This document shows positions 44,165-53,654 of a stretch of DNA of 64,000 nt, in pieces (within the stretch, counting starts at the first letter, position 1; every line of letters begins with the position of its first letter). Origin of the DNA: Piscibacillus sp052246295 (lineage in GTDB: Bacteria > Bacillota > Bacilli > Bacillales > Alkalibacillaceae); the NCBI GenBank assembly GCA_052246295.1, contig JBQQCO010000008.1, one strand, 5' to 3'. The notes under the pieces are model-generated. The model did not search any database. It saw only the letters and a program-made list of their open reading frames with translations, and was not told the origin of the DNA. A program made the position numbers and the translations under genes.

Positions 44165-44176
44165 ATAAATAAATTA

Positions 44177-44204
44177 AAAGCCGCCTTCGACTAAAGGCGG
44201 CTTT
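44177..44204 (-). terminator. terminator of spoIID
   Basis: AAAGCCGCCTT and AAGGCGGCTTT form an 11-bp stem, with a T-rich tail on the minus strand, 3 bp behind the stop codon. Confidence 0.9.
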
Positions 44205-44206
44205 CC

Positions 44207-45205
44207 TTATTGATTCATTGCACTGAGAGTTCCGACGATTTCTTGGATTGGGGAGATTTCGACTCCTTGATAGTAGTGTTTGACGATCTCTTGATAGGTT
44301 TTTCCTTCTTCAGCCATGCCGTTTGCACCGTACTGGCTCATTCCGACTCCGTGTCCGTATCCTTTCGTGGTGAAAATAATATGGTCACCTTTTGCTTCAA
44401 TGGTAAAGTCATTCGATCTTAACCCCAAAGTCTCACGTACATCTCTGCCTGAAAATGTTTTTCCGTTTATCGTGATTTCTTTAATTCGCTCACTGTCTGT
44501 TCTCACTGTGTTTGAAACGTTAATTACATCAGAGTCTAATTCAAGTTTTTGTACGACTTCGTTTCTCGGTAATACTTGTTGTTCTAAATATTCAGGGGAC
44601 TTTTTATCCCACGGACTGTCGACCATCTTTAAATATGGTACTTCATTTTGCCAGTAGTCTTCAGCATTTTCTGTATAGCCATTGCTTGTTGAGAAAAATT
44701 GTGCGGCGATTGGGTTACCACCGTAAGTAATGATTTGCCCCTTAGTTTCATCAACTGCTTGGATGATTTTGTTAATCTTCCACGAATAATCGACACCCCA
44801 TGCGTTTCTGAGTTCATCCATATTTTTATAAACCTGGTGTTGAACCGTGTCCGTCACATGATAGTTTTCTCCTGCGCCACCTTGATTAAGAATCTGGGCA
44901 ATGTATGTTCTTGCGGCAAGGGCTTGAGCTTTAATGGCTTCCATTTCAAAGCTTGCTGGAACTTCTGATGCGACCACTGATACGACATATTCTTCTAAAG
45001 GAACTTCCTCAATTGTCTCTGTAGCACTTCTCATGACTTGAACTGTCGGTTGTTCTTCAACATCAATATCGACCTCGACGGTATCATGTAGATCAACTGG
45101 TACGGATGCTTCACTTGAGAATGGTATAACGATTAATGCTGGAAGAATGGCGATAACTGAAACTAGAATAGCAGCTAACACGACGAATTCACGTTTTATG
45201 TTCAT
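44207..45205 (-). CDS. spoIID: stage II sporulation protein D (lytic transglycosylase)
   Basis: The 332-residue protein has one N-terminal membrane segment (VVLAAILVSVIAILPALIV) and a SpoIID/LytB domain: the catalytic-type Glu in VVASEVPASFEMEALKAQALAART (shown in part as ASEVPASFEMEA), FSTSNGYTENAEDYW and the C-terminal GYGHGVGMSQYGANGMA. It degrades glycan strands during engulfment together with SpoIIP. The ATG at 45203-45205, with GGAGG upstream, is chosen over a TTG 18 codons earlier. Confidence 0.94.
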   Translation of the reverse strand: MNIKREFVVLAAILVSVIAILPALIVIPFSSEASVPVDLHDTVEVDIDVEEQPTVQVMRSATETIEEVPLEEYVVSVVASEVPASFEMEAIKAQALAARTYIAQILNQGGAGENYHVTDTVQHQVYKNMDELRNAWGVDYSWKINKIIQAVDETKGQIITYGGNPIAAQFFSTSNGYTENAEDYWQNEVPYLKMVDSPWDKKSPEYLEQQVLPRNEVVQKLELDSDVINVSNTVRTDSERIKEITINGKTFSGRDVRETLGLRSNDFTIEAKGDHIIFTTKGYGHGVGMSQYGANGMAEEGKTYQEIVKHYYQGVEISPIQEIVGTLSAMNQ

Positions 45206-45368
45206 AGCGACAACTCCTCCTCTGTTTAAACCTGTATCTATCAATATAATTATTCCCAAAATTAATTTAATAGAACCATAAAGTAGTTTTTATTTATAGA
45301 AAGCTATCAATCGTAATGCCCTTCTACATGGAGGGTTGTCTACTATTTCTCTTAATTAGGCAAAAATA

Positions 45369-45392
45369 AAAAGGCGGCCTCGGCCGCCTTTT
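45369..45392 (-). terminator. terminator of murAA
   Basis: AAAAGGCGGC and GCCGCCTTTT form a perfect 10-bp stem with a tetraloop and a T-rich tail on the minus strand, 7 bp behind the stop codon. Confidence 0.9.
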
Positions 45393-45398
45393 ACCTTA

Positions 45399-46709
45399 TT
45401 AACTAGATTGTGCCATTGAGTCGTTTACAACTTGGTCGACTTTTTCAGTTTCCTCGACAACGCGCTCAATCTCTGCACCTAAGTTTCTTAGTTTTTCTTC
45501 AAAGTTTACATATCCACGATCTAAGTGCTTAAGCTCTGTGACAACAGTACGTCCTTCTGAAACTAGACCAGCAATGATTAACGCTGCTGCTGCGCGTAAG
45601 TCTGTTGCTGCTACTTCTGCACCTTGCAACTCTGAAGGTCCTTCGATGATTGCACTGCGCCCTTCGATTTTAGCTACAGCATTCATACGTCTGAACTCTT
45701 CAACATGCATAAAACGATTTTCAAATACAGTCTCCGTAATTACACTTGTGCCTCTAGCTTTCATAGCCAATGCCATAAACTGAGATTGCAAGTCTGTTGG
45801 AAAACCAGGGTATGGTAGAGTCTTAATGTCGACGCCTTTTAATTCACCATTACCTACAACGCGCACACTATTCTCATATTCTTCAATCGTCACACCCATT
45901 TCTCTCATTTTCGCAATAAGAGAGCGTAGGTGATCTGGAATAGCACCTTCAACGACAACATCTCCACCTGTAATTGCTGCTGCAACCATAAATGTTCCAG
46001 CTTCAATACGGTCTGGGATAATGTTATGCTCTGCACCCTGTAAAGTCGGTACACCTTCGATACGGATCGTTTCCGTACCTGCACCTACAATCTTTCCACC
46101 CATTTGGTTAATATAATTAGCTAAATCTACTATTTCTGGCTCTCTAGCACAGTTCTCGATAACAGTCGTACCTTCTGCTAGAGCTGCAGCCATCATTAAG
46201 TTTTCAGTTGCACCTACACTAGGAAAATCTAAATAAATGCGTGCTCCTACTAGTTTCTCAGGAACGAATGCTTCAACGTAGCCGTTTCCGACATGAATTT
46301 TTGCTCCCATAGCTTCAAAGCCTTTTAGGTGTTGATCAATTGGACGTGAGCCAATTGCACATCCACCAGGCATTGCAACTTTTGCATGACCAAAGCGTGC
46401 CAATAATGGTCCTAAAACAAGAACTGAAGCTCTCATTTTACGGACATACTCAAAAGGAGTTTCCGTTTTTAATTGATTGGAAGCGTCTACTACTAATTGA
46501 TTTTCAGATTGTAAAACATTTATATTCATATAACGTAAAACTTCACTGATTGTATCAACATCGGCTAAGTCAGGAACTTGCTTTAATGTACTTTTTCCTT
46601 CACTAGCCATAATGCTTGCAGCAATTACTGGTAAAACGGCGTTCTTTGCTCCCTCTACTTTCACCGTACCACGTAATTGGTTTCCACCAGATACTATGAT
46701 TTTTTCCAA
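45399..46709 (-). CDS. murAA: UDP-N-acetylglucosamine 1-carboxyvinyltransferase MurA
   Basis: The 436-residue enzyme catalyses the first committed step of peptidoglycan synthesis, transferring enolpyruvate from PEP to UDP-GlcNAc. It has GGNQLRGTVKVEGAKNA at the start (contains the conserved Lys), the catalytic, fosfomycin-reactive Cys in MPGGCAIGSRPIDQHLKG (near residue 117) and FPTDLQSQFMAL. The position between ywmB and spoIID identifies it as the murAA copy. The start is TTG (46707-46709) behind GGAGGG. Confidence 0.95.
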   Translation of the reverse strand: MEKIIVSGGNQLRGTVKVEGAKNAVLPVIAASIMASEGKSTLKQVPDLADVDTISEVLRYMNINVLQSENQLVVDASNQLKTETPFEYVRKMRASVLVLGPLLARFGHAKVAMPGGCAIGSRPIDQHLKGFEAMGAKIHVGNGYVEAFVPEKLVGARIYLDFPSVGATENLMMAAALAEGTTVIENCAREPEIVDLANYINQMGGKIVGAGTETIRIEGVPTLQGAEHNIIPDRIEAGTFMVAAAITGGDVVVEGAIPDHLRSLIAKMREMGVTIEEYENSVRVVGNGELKGVDIKTLPYPGFPTDLQSQFMALAMKARGTSVITETVFENRFMHVEEFRRMNAVAKIEGRSAIIEGPSELQGAEVAATDLRAAAALIIAGLVSEGRTVVTELKHLDRGYVNFEEKLRNLGAEIERVVEETEKVDQVVNDSMAQSS

Positions 46710-46744
46710 GGTTTTTCCCTCCGTGTCGATATTCCGTATGTTAT

Positions 46745-47389
46745 TTAATATTCAATAACTAGGATAGGTGTTCCAATTGTTATGGTTTTTGTACCATTCT
46801 CTTGTTCCCTAATCGCGAATTGAATATTGATATGTTCATTGTCTAATGGTATATATTGTTCAAATTGTTCTGTCGTTCCACTTACAACTTTAAATTTTTC
46901 TTCATCCATTACATTAGTCTTTTGTATGTTGTAAAAGTTAATGATTTTATCAATCATAAAATTACTATTAATTTTAACATCTGTTCGTGATTGAAAACAA
47001 GAGTATATTTGTCCGTTTTTAAAAAAATGTCGAAATTCTGGGTTTAACATACGATTTTGTAACAAACCCTTCACTTTCTCACTCCATACGGCGCCTTTAA
47101 ATTCATATACAACTTTTACCCTGTTTTCTGACAGGTAAACCACATTAAATGATTCGTTGATGTTTTTATTTTTTTGGGCTTGTTGTTGATTTTTTATAAA
47201 CAATTTGGCTTCACTTTCATTGCTTACCTTGTGCATCGTAACACTTACACTTGAAATATCCAAGCCCTCTTCCACGAAAAACTCTTCCAGTTTCTCGATC
47301 GTTGAAACATCTGCTAATAAAGAATTACTAGATTGATAGAACAAAGAAACTGTTAACAAAAATAAAACTACTACGGAAAACCATCGCAT
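46745..47389 (-). CDS. YwmB family protein
   Basis: A 214-residue exported or membrane-anchored protein with an N-terminal hydrophobic segment (FSVVVLFLLTVSLFY), then alpha/beta sequence in two related halves (the first around LDISSVSVTMHK, the second around EQYIPLDNEHINIQFAIRE). The family is called YwmB/TATA-box-binding-like from its predicted fold; the function is unknown. The ATG at 47387-47389 is chosen for GGGGGATGGAG upstream. It lies between ywzB and murAA, as in B. subtilis. Confidence 0.8.
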   Translation of the reverse strand: MRWFSVVVLFLLTVSLFYQSSNSLLADVSTIEKLEEFFVEEGLDISSVSVTMHKVSNESEAKLFIKNQQQAQKNKNINESFNVVYLSENRVKVVYEFKGAVWSEKVKGLLQNRMLNPEFRHFFKNGQIYSCFQSRTDVKINSNFMIDKIINFYNIQKTNVMDEEKFKVVSGTTEQFEQYIPLDNEHINIQFAIREQENGTKTITIGTPILVIEY

Positions 47390-47459
47390 GGCTCCATCCC
47401 CCTTGGAAAAATCATTTAGTACAAGGATGGGCAAAGCAATGCGAAGTTATACGTCCATT

Positions 47460-47693
47460 TTAAAGTAAATGTTGTAATTGTCTGGACCACTTGATGAAAT
47501 CAATAAAGAAATTACTTACGGTCGCTCCAATTGTAATGGACAGCATAATAAATAGTATTCGGCTTTCTATGACTCTATTCTTTTTAAAAATTTGTTCAAG
47601 CTGTACTGCTTCAAGTACCTTCCATGCAAGTGTAATAAAAATAATGTGCATGAACATAAATACGATTGAATCAATCGCAAGATCTGTAAACAT
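47460..47693 (-). CDS. YwzB family (DUF1146) small membrane protein
   Basis: A 77-residue protein with two membrane segments (IDSIVFMFMHIIFITLAW and ILFIMLSITIGATVSNFF) joined by a basic loop, and a short C-terminal tail. It matches the DUF1146 family found beside the atp operon in bacilli. Function unknown. It lies upstream of ywmB, with a 70-bp gap. Confidence 0.8.
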   Translation of the reverse strand: MFTDLAIDSIVFMFMHIIFITLAWKVLEAVQLEQIFKKNRVIESRILFIMLSITIGATVSNFFIDFIKWSRQLQHLL

Positions 47694-47840
47694 GTTTACA
47701 CCTCGATTTTACTTATTTCAACATTTCCCGGGGAATACCGACACTAAACCTAAAATTTCATAAATAATTTAATCTCATCGTTAAATAAGTACAATATTTG
47801 AATGTATGTGCTTATTTTAAACCTAATGATTTCCTATTGT

Positions 47841-47973
47841 ACCGCTTTCGGTGGACGCTTTCCGCGGGCACGGCTTCAGCTAACTTTGAAAAGAAATTAC
47901 ATTTCTTCTCAAGGAGGATCTTCAGCTCGTGCTGTTCCCGCAGGAGTCGCCACCTTCGCTCACTTTTAATAAC
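47841..47973. repeat. dispersed imperfect palindrome B
   Basis: The left arm GGTGGACGCTTTCCGCGGG and the right arm CCCGCAGGAGTCGCCACC pair imperfectly over 18-19 bp, with inner CACGGCTTCAGC and AGCTCGTGCTG also paired. It shares the CTTTCC...GCAGGAGTC layout with the element at 38337. It stands in the roughly 390-bp gap between ywzB and atpC, which otherwise holds only the atpC terminator. Confidence 0.6.
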
Positions 47974-48047
47974 AAACATTTATTACAATTTTATTTTAGT
48001 ATATCATTTGGAAAGCAAATATTATCCCTTTATAGGCTAATACAAAC

Positions 48048-48077
48048 AAAAGACCCGACTAGGTTGTCGAGTCTTTT
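48048..48077 (-). terminator. terminator of the atp operon
   Basis: AAAAGACCCGAC and GTCGAGTCTTTT form a stem with one bulge and a 6-base loop, followed by TTTTGTTTG on the minus strand, 10 bp behind the atpC stop codon. Confidence 0.8.
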
Positions 48078-48086
48078 AATGTTTGC

Positions 48087-48491
48087 TTATTTGATTTCCG
48101 AAATGTTCATACGGTTGACAGCGCGTTGTAAAGCTAATTCCGCACGTTTGTGATCAATGTCTTCATTTTTTGCTTGGTTGAGACGTTGTTCTGCGCGTTC
48201 TTTAGCTTGTTTCGCACGATCAACGTCGATTTCGGAAGGTTGTTCTGCTGCTTGTGCTAGGATTGTCACTTGCTCTGGTCTTACTTCAACGAATCCGCCG
48301 CTAACAGCAAGATAGTCTGTTTGACCTTCTTTTTTCAAGCGTACTGCACTAATAGTTAATGGAGCAACTAATGGAATGTGACCTGGTAAAATACCAAGTT
48401 CTCCACTCTCTGCTCTAACACTTACCATTTCATATGAGCCTTCAAGTGCAGGGCCGTCAGGAGTGACAACACTCACATTTAGTGTTTTCAA
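48087..48491 (-). CDS. atpC: ATP synthase epsilon subunit
   Basis: The 134-residue central-stalk subunit has an N-terminal beta-sandwich (VVTPDGPALEGSYEMVSV, GELGILPGHIPLVAPL) and two C-terminal helices that can inhibit the motor. The start is taken as TTG at 48489-48491 because AAGGAGG lies seven bases upstream; a longer ORF has no ribosome site. It ends the atp operon, 60 bp behind atpD. Confidence 0.95.
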   Translation of the reverse strand: MKTLNVSVVTPDGPALEGSYEMVSVRAESGELGILPGHIPLVAPLTISAVRLKKEGQTDYLAVSGGFVEVRPEQVTILAQAAEQPSEIDVDRAKQAKERAEQRLNQAKNEDIDHKRAELALQRAVNRMNISEIK

Positions 48492-48551
48492 ACTTACCCC
48501 TCCTTGGGCACGCAACAAACGGTGAAGGACTCACCGCCTATTGTCCCCTTA

Positions 48552-49952
48552 TTACTGTTCCATTTGTTGTGCTTTTTCAACAACTTCTTCGATACGTCCA
48601 ACTAGACGGAACGCGTCCTCAGGTAAGTCATCATATTTACCAGATAGGATTTCTTTGAACCCTTTGATTGTTTCTTCAACTGGTACGTATGAACCTGGTT
48701 GTCCTGTGAACTGCTCCGCAACGTGGAAGTTCTGTGATAGGAAGAATTGTACACGACGAGCACGAGCAACTGTAAGCTTGTCTTCGTCTGATAATTCATC
48801 CATACCTAGGATTGCGATAATATCTTGTAGCTCTTTATAACGTTGTAGCGTACGCTGAACTTCACGCGCAACTTCATAGTGTTCTTCGCCTACAATGTTA
48901 GGGTCTAGAGCACGAGAAGTTGATGATAGTGGGTCCACCGCTGGGTAGATCCCTTGCTCAGATAAGCTACGCTCTAAGTTTGTTGTTGCATCTAAGTGTG
49001 CGAACGTTGTTGCCGGTGACGGGTCTGTGTAGTCATCGGCTGGTACGTATACGGCTTGGATTGATGTGATTGAACCTTTATCCGTTGACGTAATACGTTC
49101 CTGTAACTGACCCATTTCCGTTGCAAGTGTTGGCTGGTAACCAACGGCTGATGGCATACGACCTAATAGTGCCGATACCTCAGTACCTGCTTGTGTAAAA
49201 CGGAAAATGTTGTCGATGAATAATAGTACGTCCTGACCTTCTTCATCACGGAAGTACTCTGCCATTGTTAGACCAGTTAACGCTACACGCATACGAGAAC
49301 CTGGTGGCTCGTTCATCTGACCGAATACCATGGCAGTTTGGTTAATAACTCCAGAGTCGCTCATCTCGTGGTAAAGGTCGTTACCTTCACGAGTGCGCTC
49401 ACCTACACCAGCGAAAACTGAGATCCCGCTATGCTCTTGAGCGATGTTGTTAATAAGCTCCTGGATCAGTACGGTTTTACCTACACCCGCACCACCGAAT
49501 AGACCGATTTTACCACCTTTTACATATGGAGCAAGTAAGTCTACTACTTTAATACCTGTTTCTAAGATTTCTGTTTCAGTCGCTAAGTTTTCGAACTTAG
49601 GTGATTCACGGTGAATTGGGTCACGGCGAACGTCAGCCGGAATTTCTTCCCCTAAATCAATGTGGTCTCCTAATACGTTAAACACACGACCTAGTGTTGC
49701 TTCACCAACTGGTACAGAGATTGGGTTGTTTTTGTTAACTACTTCAGCACCACGAATAAGTCCGTCTGTAGAACCCATTGCAACTGTACGTACTGTATCA
49801 TCACCTAGGTGAAGAGCAACTTCAAGTGTTAGTTCATCGCGGTTTTCATCACCAGCGATTACTAGGGCGTTATATATTTCAGGTAAGTCGCCACTGTCAA
49901 ACTTTACGTCAACAACTGGACCCATTACCTGTGTTACGCGTCCTTTACTCAT
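48552..49952 (-). CDS. atpD: ATP synthase beta subunit
   Basis: The 466-residue catalytic F1 subunit has Walker A GGAGVGKTVLIQEL, the catalytic Glu in GVGERTREGNDL, Walker B VLLFIDNIFRFTQAG and the DELSD loop (DELSDEDKL) that contacts the gamma shaft. GAGGG lies before the ATG. It is in the usual order gamma-beta-epsilon. Confidence 0.98.
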   Translation of the reverse strand: MSKGRVTQVMGPVVDVKFDSGDLPEIYNALVIAGDENRDELTLEVALHLGDDTVRTVAMGSTDGLIRGAEVVNKNNPISVPVGEATLGRVFNVLGDHIDLGEEIPADVRRDPIHRESPKFENLATETEILETGIKVVDLLAPYVKGGKIGLFGGAGVGKTVLIQELINNIAQEHSGISVFAGVGERTREGNDLYHEMSDSGVINQTAMVFGQMNEPPGSRMRVALTGLTMAEYFRDEEGQDVLLFIDNIFRFTQAGTEVSALLGRMPSAVGYQPTLATEMGQLQERITSTDKGSITSIQAVYVPADDYTDPSPATTFAHLDATTNLERSLSEQGIYPAVDPLSSTSRALDPNIVGEEHYEVAREVQRTLQRYKELQDIIAILGMDELSDEDKLTVARARRVQFFLSQNFHVAEQFTGQPGSYVPVEETIKGFKEILSGKYDDLPEDAFRLVGRIEEVVEKAQQMEQ

Positions 49953-49984
49953 CTTTTTCCCTCCTCACGAATTCATTCAATCCG

Positions 49985-50845
49985 TTATTCTAGCGCTGCT
50001 GCACCTGCACTAATTTCGGAAATTTCTTGTGTGATTGCTGCCTGACGTGCACGGTTGTAAGAAAGTGTTAGATCATCAATGAGCTCACCTGCGTTATCTG
50101 TTGCACTACGCATAGCTGTCATACGAGATGCGTGCTCACTTGCTTTTCCGTCTAATAATGCACCGTAAACAATACTTTCCGCATATTGTGGCAATAGTGT
50201 TTTTAGAATTTCATCTTCTTCAGGTTCATACTCATATGAAGTTAGTTGCTTGCCTTCTGTGTCAATGTCCGTTAATGGCAATACTTTCTTCTGAGTAACC
50301 TCTTGTGAAATCGCACTGATGAAATGGTTGTAGAAAATGTGCAATTCATCAATTTCACCGTCTGCAAAAAGTTTTACTGCATAGCTTGCGATTTCTTTAA
50401 TTTCAGCGAAATCTGGCTGGTCTGGTAAGCCAGTAACATCTTTCACGATTGGCATACCATTCTTCTTACAAAACTCACGGCCGATTTTACCGATTGGTAG
50501 AATTGTGTACTCATCTTTAGATGAATGTTCTTTTTGCACCGTTTGGTAAAGGGCACGTAAAACGTTACTGTTGTAAGGACCTGCTAAACCACGGTCAGAT
50601 GTAATCACGATATAACCTGTTTTCTTAACAGGACGTGATTGCAACATCGGGTGGTCAGCACCAGTGTTTCCGCCAGCAATACTAGCAACAACTTCTTGAA
50701 TTTTCTCCATATATGGAACGAACTTTTTAGCGTTTTGTTCTGCTTTGTTTAGCTTTGAAGCAGATACCATTTCCATTGCGCTCGTAATCTTCTGTGTACT
50801 TTTCGTCGAATTAATACGATTTTTAATGTCACGAAGCGATGCCAC
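49985..50845 (-). CDS. atpG: ATP synthase gamma subunit
   Basis: The 286-residue rotor shaft has the conserved N-terminal ASLRDIKNRINSTKSTQKIT and the C-terminal ASEHASRMTAMRSATDNAGEL helices that form the coiled coil inside F1. The start codon is GTG (50843-50845) with a GGTGG site. It lies between alpha and beta. Confidence 0.97.
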   Translation of the reverse strand: MASLRDIKNRINSTKSTQKITSAMEMVSASKLNKAEQNAKKFVPYMEKIQEVVASIAGGNTGADHPMLQSRPVKKTGYIVITSDRGLAGPYNSNVLRALYQTVQKEHSSKDEYTILPIGKIGREFCKKNGMPIVKDVTGLPDQPDFAEIKEIASYAVKLFADGEIDELHIFYNHFISAISQEVTQKKVLPLTDIDTEGKQLTSYEYEPEEDEILKTLLPQYAESIVYGALLDGKASEHASRMTAMRSATDNAGELIDDLTLSYNRARQAAITQEISEISAGAAALE

Positions 50846-50881
50846 TACGTCTCACCACCTTTTTTCGAGACTTCATCATCA

Positions 50882-52390
50882 TTACTCACTTACAGCAAAT
50901 GAATTTTTAAAGTCTTCAATTGCTTTATTGAAATCTTCTTTTTCTGGTAAGTTTCCAGTTTCGCGAATATGCGCTAATAATTCAGGCGCATGCTGATCTA
51001 AATAAGTGAATAGTTCAGCTTCGAAACGTAGAATATCTTCGATTGGTAAATCATCTAGGTAACCATTTACTAATGAATAGATGATTGCAACCTGATATTC
51101 AACTGGTTGAGGTTTGTTAAGACCTTGTTTTAGTACTTCTACAGTACGCTGACCACGGTTAAGTTTCGCTTGAGTTGCTTTATCAAGGTCTGAACCGAAC
51201 TGTGCGAATGATTCTAGCTCACGGAATGATGCTAGGTCTAGACGTAGCGTACCTGCTACTTTCTTCATCGCTTTGATCTGTGCGGAACCACCAACACGTG
51301 ATACCGATAGACCTGGGTTGATCGCTGGACGTACACCTGAGTGGAATAAGTCAGATTGTAAGAAAATCTGTCCGTCCGTAATTGAGATTACGTTTGTCGG
51401 GATATACGCACCGATGTCACCCGCTTGTGTTTCTACGAATGGTAGGGCTGTTAATGAACCGCCACCTAATTCATCATTTAGTTTCGCCGCACGCTCAAGT
51501 AAACGAGAGTGTAGGTAGAATACATCCCCTGGGAATGCTTCACGACCTGGTGGGCGACGTAATAATAGTGAAAGTTCACGGTAAGCTGCTGCCTGTTTAG
51601 AAAGGTCATCGTAAGCAACTAGTACGTGTTCACCGTTGTACATGAACTCCTCACCCATTGTTACACCAGCATATGGAGCTAGGAATAATAATGGAGCTGG
51701 GTCAGAAGCACCTGCATTGATGATGATTGAGTACTCTAACGCACCGTTTTTACGTAGTGTTTCAACGAATCCACGAACTGTTGATTCTTTTTGACCGATT
51801 GCTACGTAAATACAAATAACGCCAGTTTCTTTTTGGTTAATGATTGTATCCATCGCGATCGATGTTTTACCAGTCTGACGGTCACCGATGATTAACTCAC
51901 GCTGACCACGACCAATTGGTACCATCGAGTCGATTACTTTAATACCTGTTTGTAGTGGCTCGTGTACTGATTTACGTGCCATTACACCTGGTGCTGGTGA
52001 TTCGATTGGACGAGTTTTGCCCGTTTCGATTGGTCCTAAACCGTCAATTGGTTGACCTAATGGATTTACAACACGTCCTAATAGTTCTTTACCAACTGGA
52101 ACCTGCATGATGCGTCCAGTACGACGAACTTCATCGCCTTCACGAATTTCTGTAAATGGTCCTAGGATGACGATACCAACGTTGTTTTCCTCTAGGTTTT
52201 GCGCCATACCCATTACACCGTTTGAAAACTCAACAAGCTCCCCAGCCATAACGTTGTCAAGGCCGTGAGCACGTGCGATACCGTCACCAATCTCGATAAC
52301 TGTACCGACTTCGTTTGCTTCAACTTCAGAATCATAGTTTTCGATCTGCTGTTTAATTAGCGCACTAATTTCTTCTGCTTTGATGCTCAT
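50882..52390 (-). CDS. atpA: ATP synthase alpha subunit
   Basis: The 502-residue non-catalytic F1 subunit has Walker A GDRQTGKTSIAMD, Walker B LVAYDDLSKQA and the PGREAFPGDVFYLHSRLLERAA region (shown in part as PGREAFPGDVFYLHSR). The ATG at 52388-52390 gives the same length as the B. subtilis protein and has AGGGGTG upstream. Confidence 0.98.
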   Translation of the reverse strand: MSIKAEEISALIKQQIENYDSEVEANEVGTVIEIGDGIARAHGLDNVMAGELVEFSNGVMGMAQNLEENNVGIVILGPFTEIREGDEVRRTGRIMQVPVGKELLGRVVNPLGQPIDGLGPIETGKTRPIESPAPGVMARKSVHEPLQTGIKVIDSMVPIGRGQRELIIGDRQTGKTSIAMDTIINQKETGVICIYVAIGQKESTVRGFVETLRKNGALEYSIIINAGASDPAPLLFLAPYAGVTMGEEFMYNGEHVLVAYDDLSKQAAAYRELSLLLRRPPGREAFPGDVFYLHSRLLERAAKLNDELGGGSLTALPFVETQAGDIGAYIPTNVISITDGQIFLQSDLFHSGVRPAINPGLSVSRVGGSAQIKAMKKVAGTLRLDLASFRELESFAQFGSDLDKATQAKLNRGQRTVEVLKQGLNKPQPVEYQVAIIYSLVNGYLDDLPIEDILRFEAELFTYLDQHAPELLAHIRETGNLPEKEDFNKAIEDFKNSFAVSE

Positions 52391-52407
52391 CCATTTCACC
52401 CCTATCT

Positions 52408-52953
52408 TTACTTGTTTGCAGTAACTAACTTCTGTTCTAAACGTTTTAGTTGTGTCTTAACAGTTCCGTCGTAGATCTCGTTTCCAACGCGGATTCTTAA
52501 TCCTCCAAGAATAGAAGGGTCTACGATATTGTTAATACGAAGGGTGTTAATCGTCATTTTCTTCGCAAACGCATCTTGGATTTGTTTCTTTTCTTCATCT
52601 GTTAATTCACGAACAGAGTAAACATCAGCTTCTGCAATTCCTCTTGCTTCGTTCTTCATCTTTAAAAACTCATCGACGACATCTTCAATGATGTCAATGC
52701 GACGTTTGTCGATCATAAGTTGTAATGTATTTAATGTTTCTTTCGTTACGTCTTTGAAAACGTTACGGATCAATTCTTTTTTCTGCTCACTTGATAAACG
52801 AGGATTTTCTAAGAATTGTTGTAATGATTGGTCGTTCTTAAAAATATCTTTTACAACTAAAAGTTCTTCTTCAAGTTGATCAAGATTAGATTTTCCTTTA
52901 CCAATTTCAAACAAGGCTACGGCATAACGCTTTGCTACTACTGATTGACTCAT
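52408..52953 (-). CDS. atpH: ATP synthase delta subunit
   Basis: The 181-residue peripheral-stalk cap (OSCP-like) has ANRYAVALFE-type sequence near the start (KRYAVALFEIG), a central LIDKRRIDIIEDVVDEF helix and the C-terminal DPSILGGLRIRVGNEIYDGTV. Its ATG overlaps the atpF stop by 4 bp. Confidence 0.96.
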   Translation of the reverse strand: MSQSVVAKRYAVALFEIGKGKSNLDQLEEELLVVKDIFKNDQSLQQFLENPRLSSEQKKELIRNVFKDVTKETLNTLQLMIDKRRIDIIEDVVDEFLKMKNEARGIAEADVYSVRELTDEEKKQIQDAFAKKMTINTLRINNIVDPSILGGLRIRVGNEIYDGTVKTQLKRLEQKLVTANK

Positions 52954-53465
52954 TTCGATTCGCCTACTTCTTTTAAGTATTGTTGAATGAGTTCGTCTTG
53001 TTCACTTGCAGAAAGCTCTTTTTCAATAACTTTACTAGCAATTTGAACAGAAAGCGTAGCCACTTGTTCTTGTAATGCCTGAACTGCTTTGTCGCGTTCT
53101 TGGGCAATTTCTTCGCGAGCACTTTCTTTAATGCGCTCTGCTTCTTTTCTAGCATCTTCTAACATAGAAGACTCTTGTGCTTTCGCCGTTTGTTTGGCAT
53201 CTTCAACGATTTGTTGAGCGTTTTGACGTGCTTCTTTAAGTTCTGCATTTGCTTCGTTCATGAAGCGTTCAGCTTCTTGACGGTTTTGCTCTGCAGTATC
53301 TATTTCATTCGCAATGTGATTTTCACGCTCTTTCATCACTTTCATTAATGGTCCCCAAGCGAACTTAGCTAAAAGAGCCAATAGAATGATGAAGATTACT
53401 AATTGAGCGAGCATATCACCAACGTTAAATCCTGCTGCACCTAAAACCAAGTTGGTACCTAACAC
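52950..53465 (-). CDS. atpF: ATP synthase b subunit
   Basis: The roughly 171-residue peripheral stalk protein has one N-terminal membrane segment (MLAQLVIFIILLALLAKFAW) and a long charged coiled coil (about 45-160). The GTG at 53463-53465 is chosen because AAAGGAG lies eight bases upstream; an earlier GTG overlaps that site. A 189-bp gap with a strong hairpin separates it from atpE. Confidence 0.95.
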   Translation of the reverse strand: MLGTNLVLGAAGFNVGDMLAQLVIFIILLALLAKFAWGPLMKVMKERENHIANEIDTAEQNRQEAERFMNEANAELKEARQNAQQIVEDAKQTAKAQESSMLEDARKEAERIKESAREEIAQERDKAVQALQEQVATLSVQIASKVIEKELSASEQDELIQQYLKEVGESK

Positions 53466-53594
53466 AGCCTTCACTCCTTTCGGCTAACTCCTCACATTTT
53501 CTCAGTATGCCTTTGCAATTAATAGAAGCCCAATCTCGTTGGAGTTTCCATCTCTTTTAAACTAATTATCTTTAATTAAGCATACACATAAAGG

Positions 53595-53628
53595 AATGGC
53601 GAAGTTGGTTTAATGTAACTTCGCCATT
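53595..53628 (-). promoter_or_regulatory. stable hairpin directly behind atpE
   Basis: AATGGCGAAGTT (53595-53606) and AACTTCGCCATT (53617-53628) form a perfect 12-bp stem with a 10-base loop in the atpE-atpF gap. No T run follows, so it is likelier to protect the atpE 3' end or weaken downstream expression than to terminate fully. It fits the need for many more c subunits than b subunits. Confidence 0.65.
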
Positions 53629-53654
53629 TACATTTAATTGTTCGTCGTTAAAAA

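Noticed and set aside
43578..44194. Periodic ORFs over array 5
   Set aside because: Same artefact; open in several frames on both strands without ribosome sites.
48541..48840. Plus-strand ORFs antisense to atpD and other operon genes
   Set aside because: They are shadows of well-conserved minus-strand genes and have no ribosome sites or family features.
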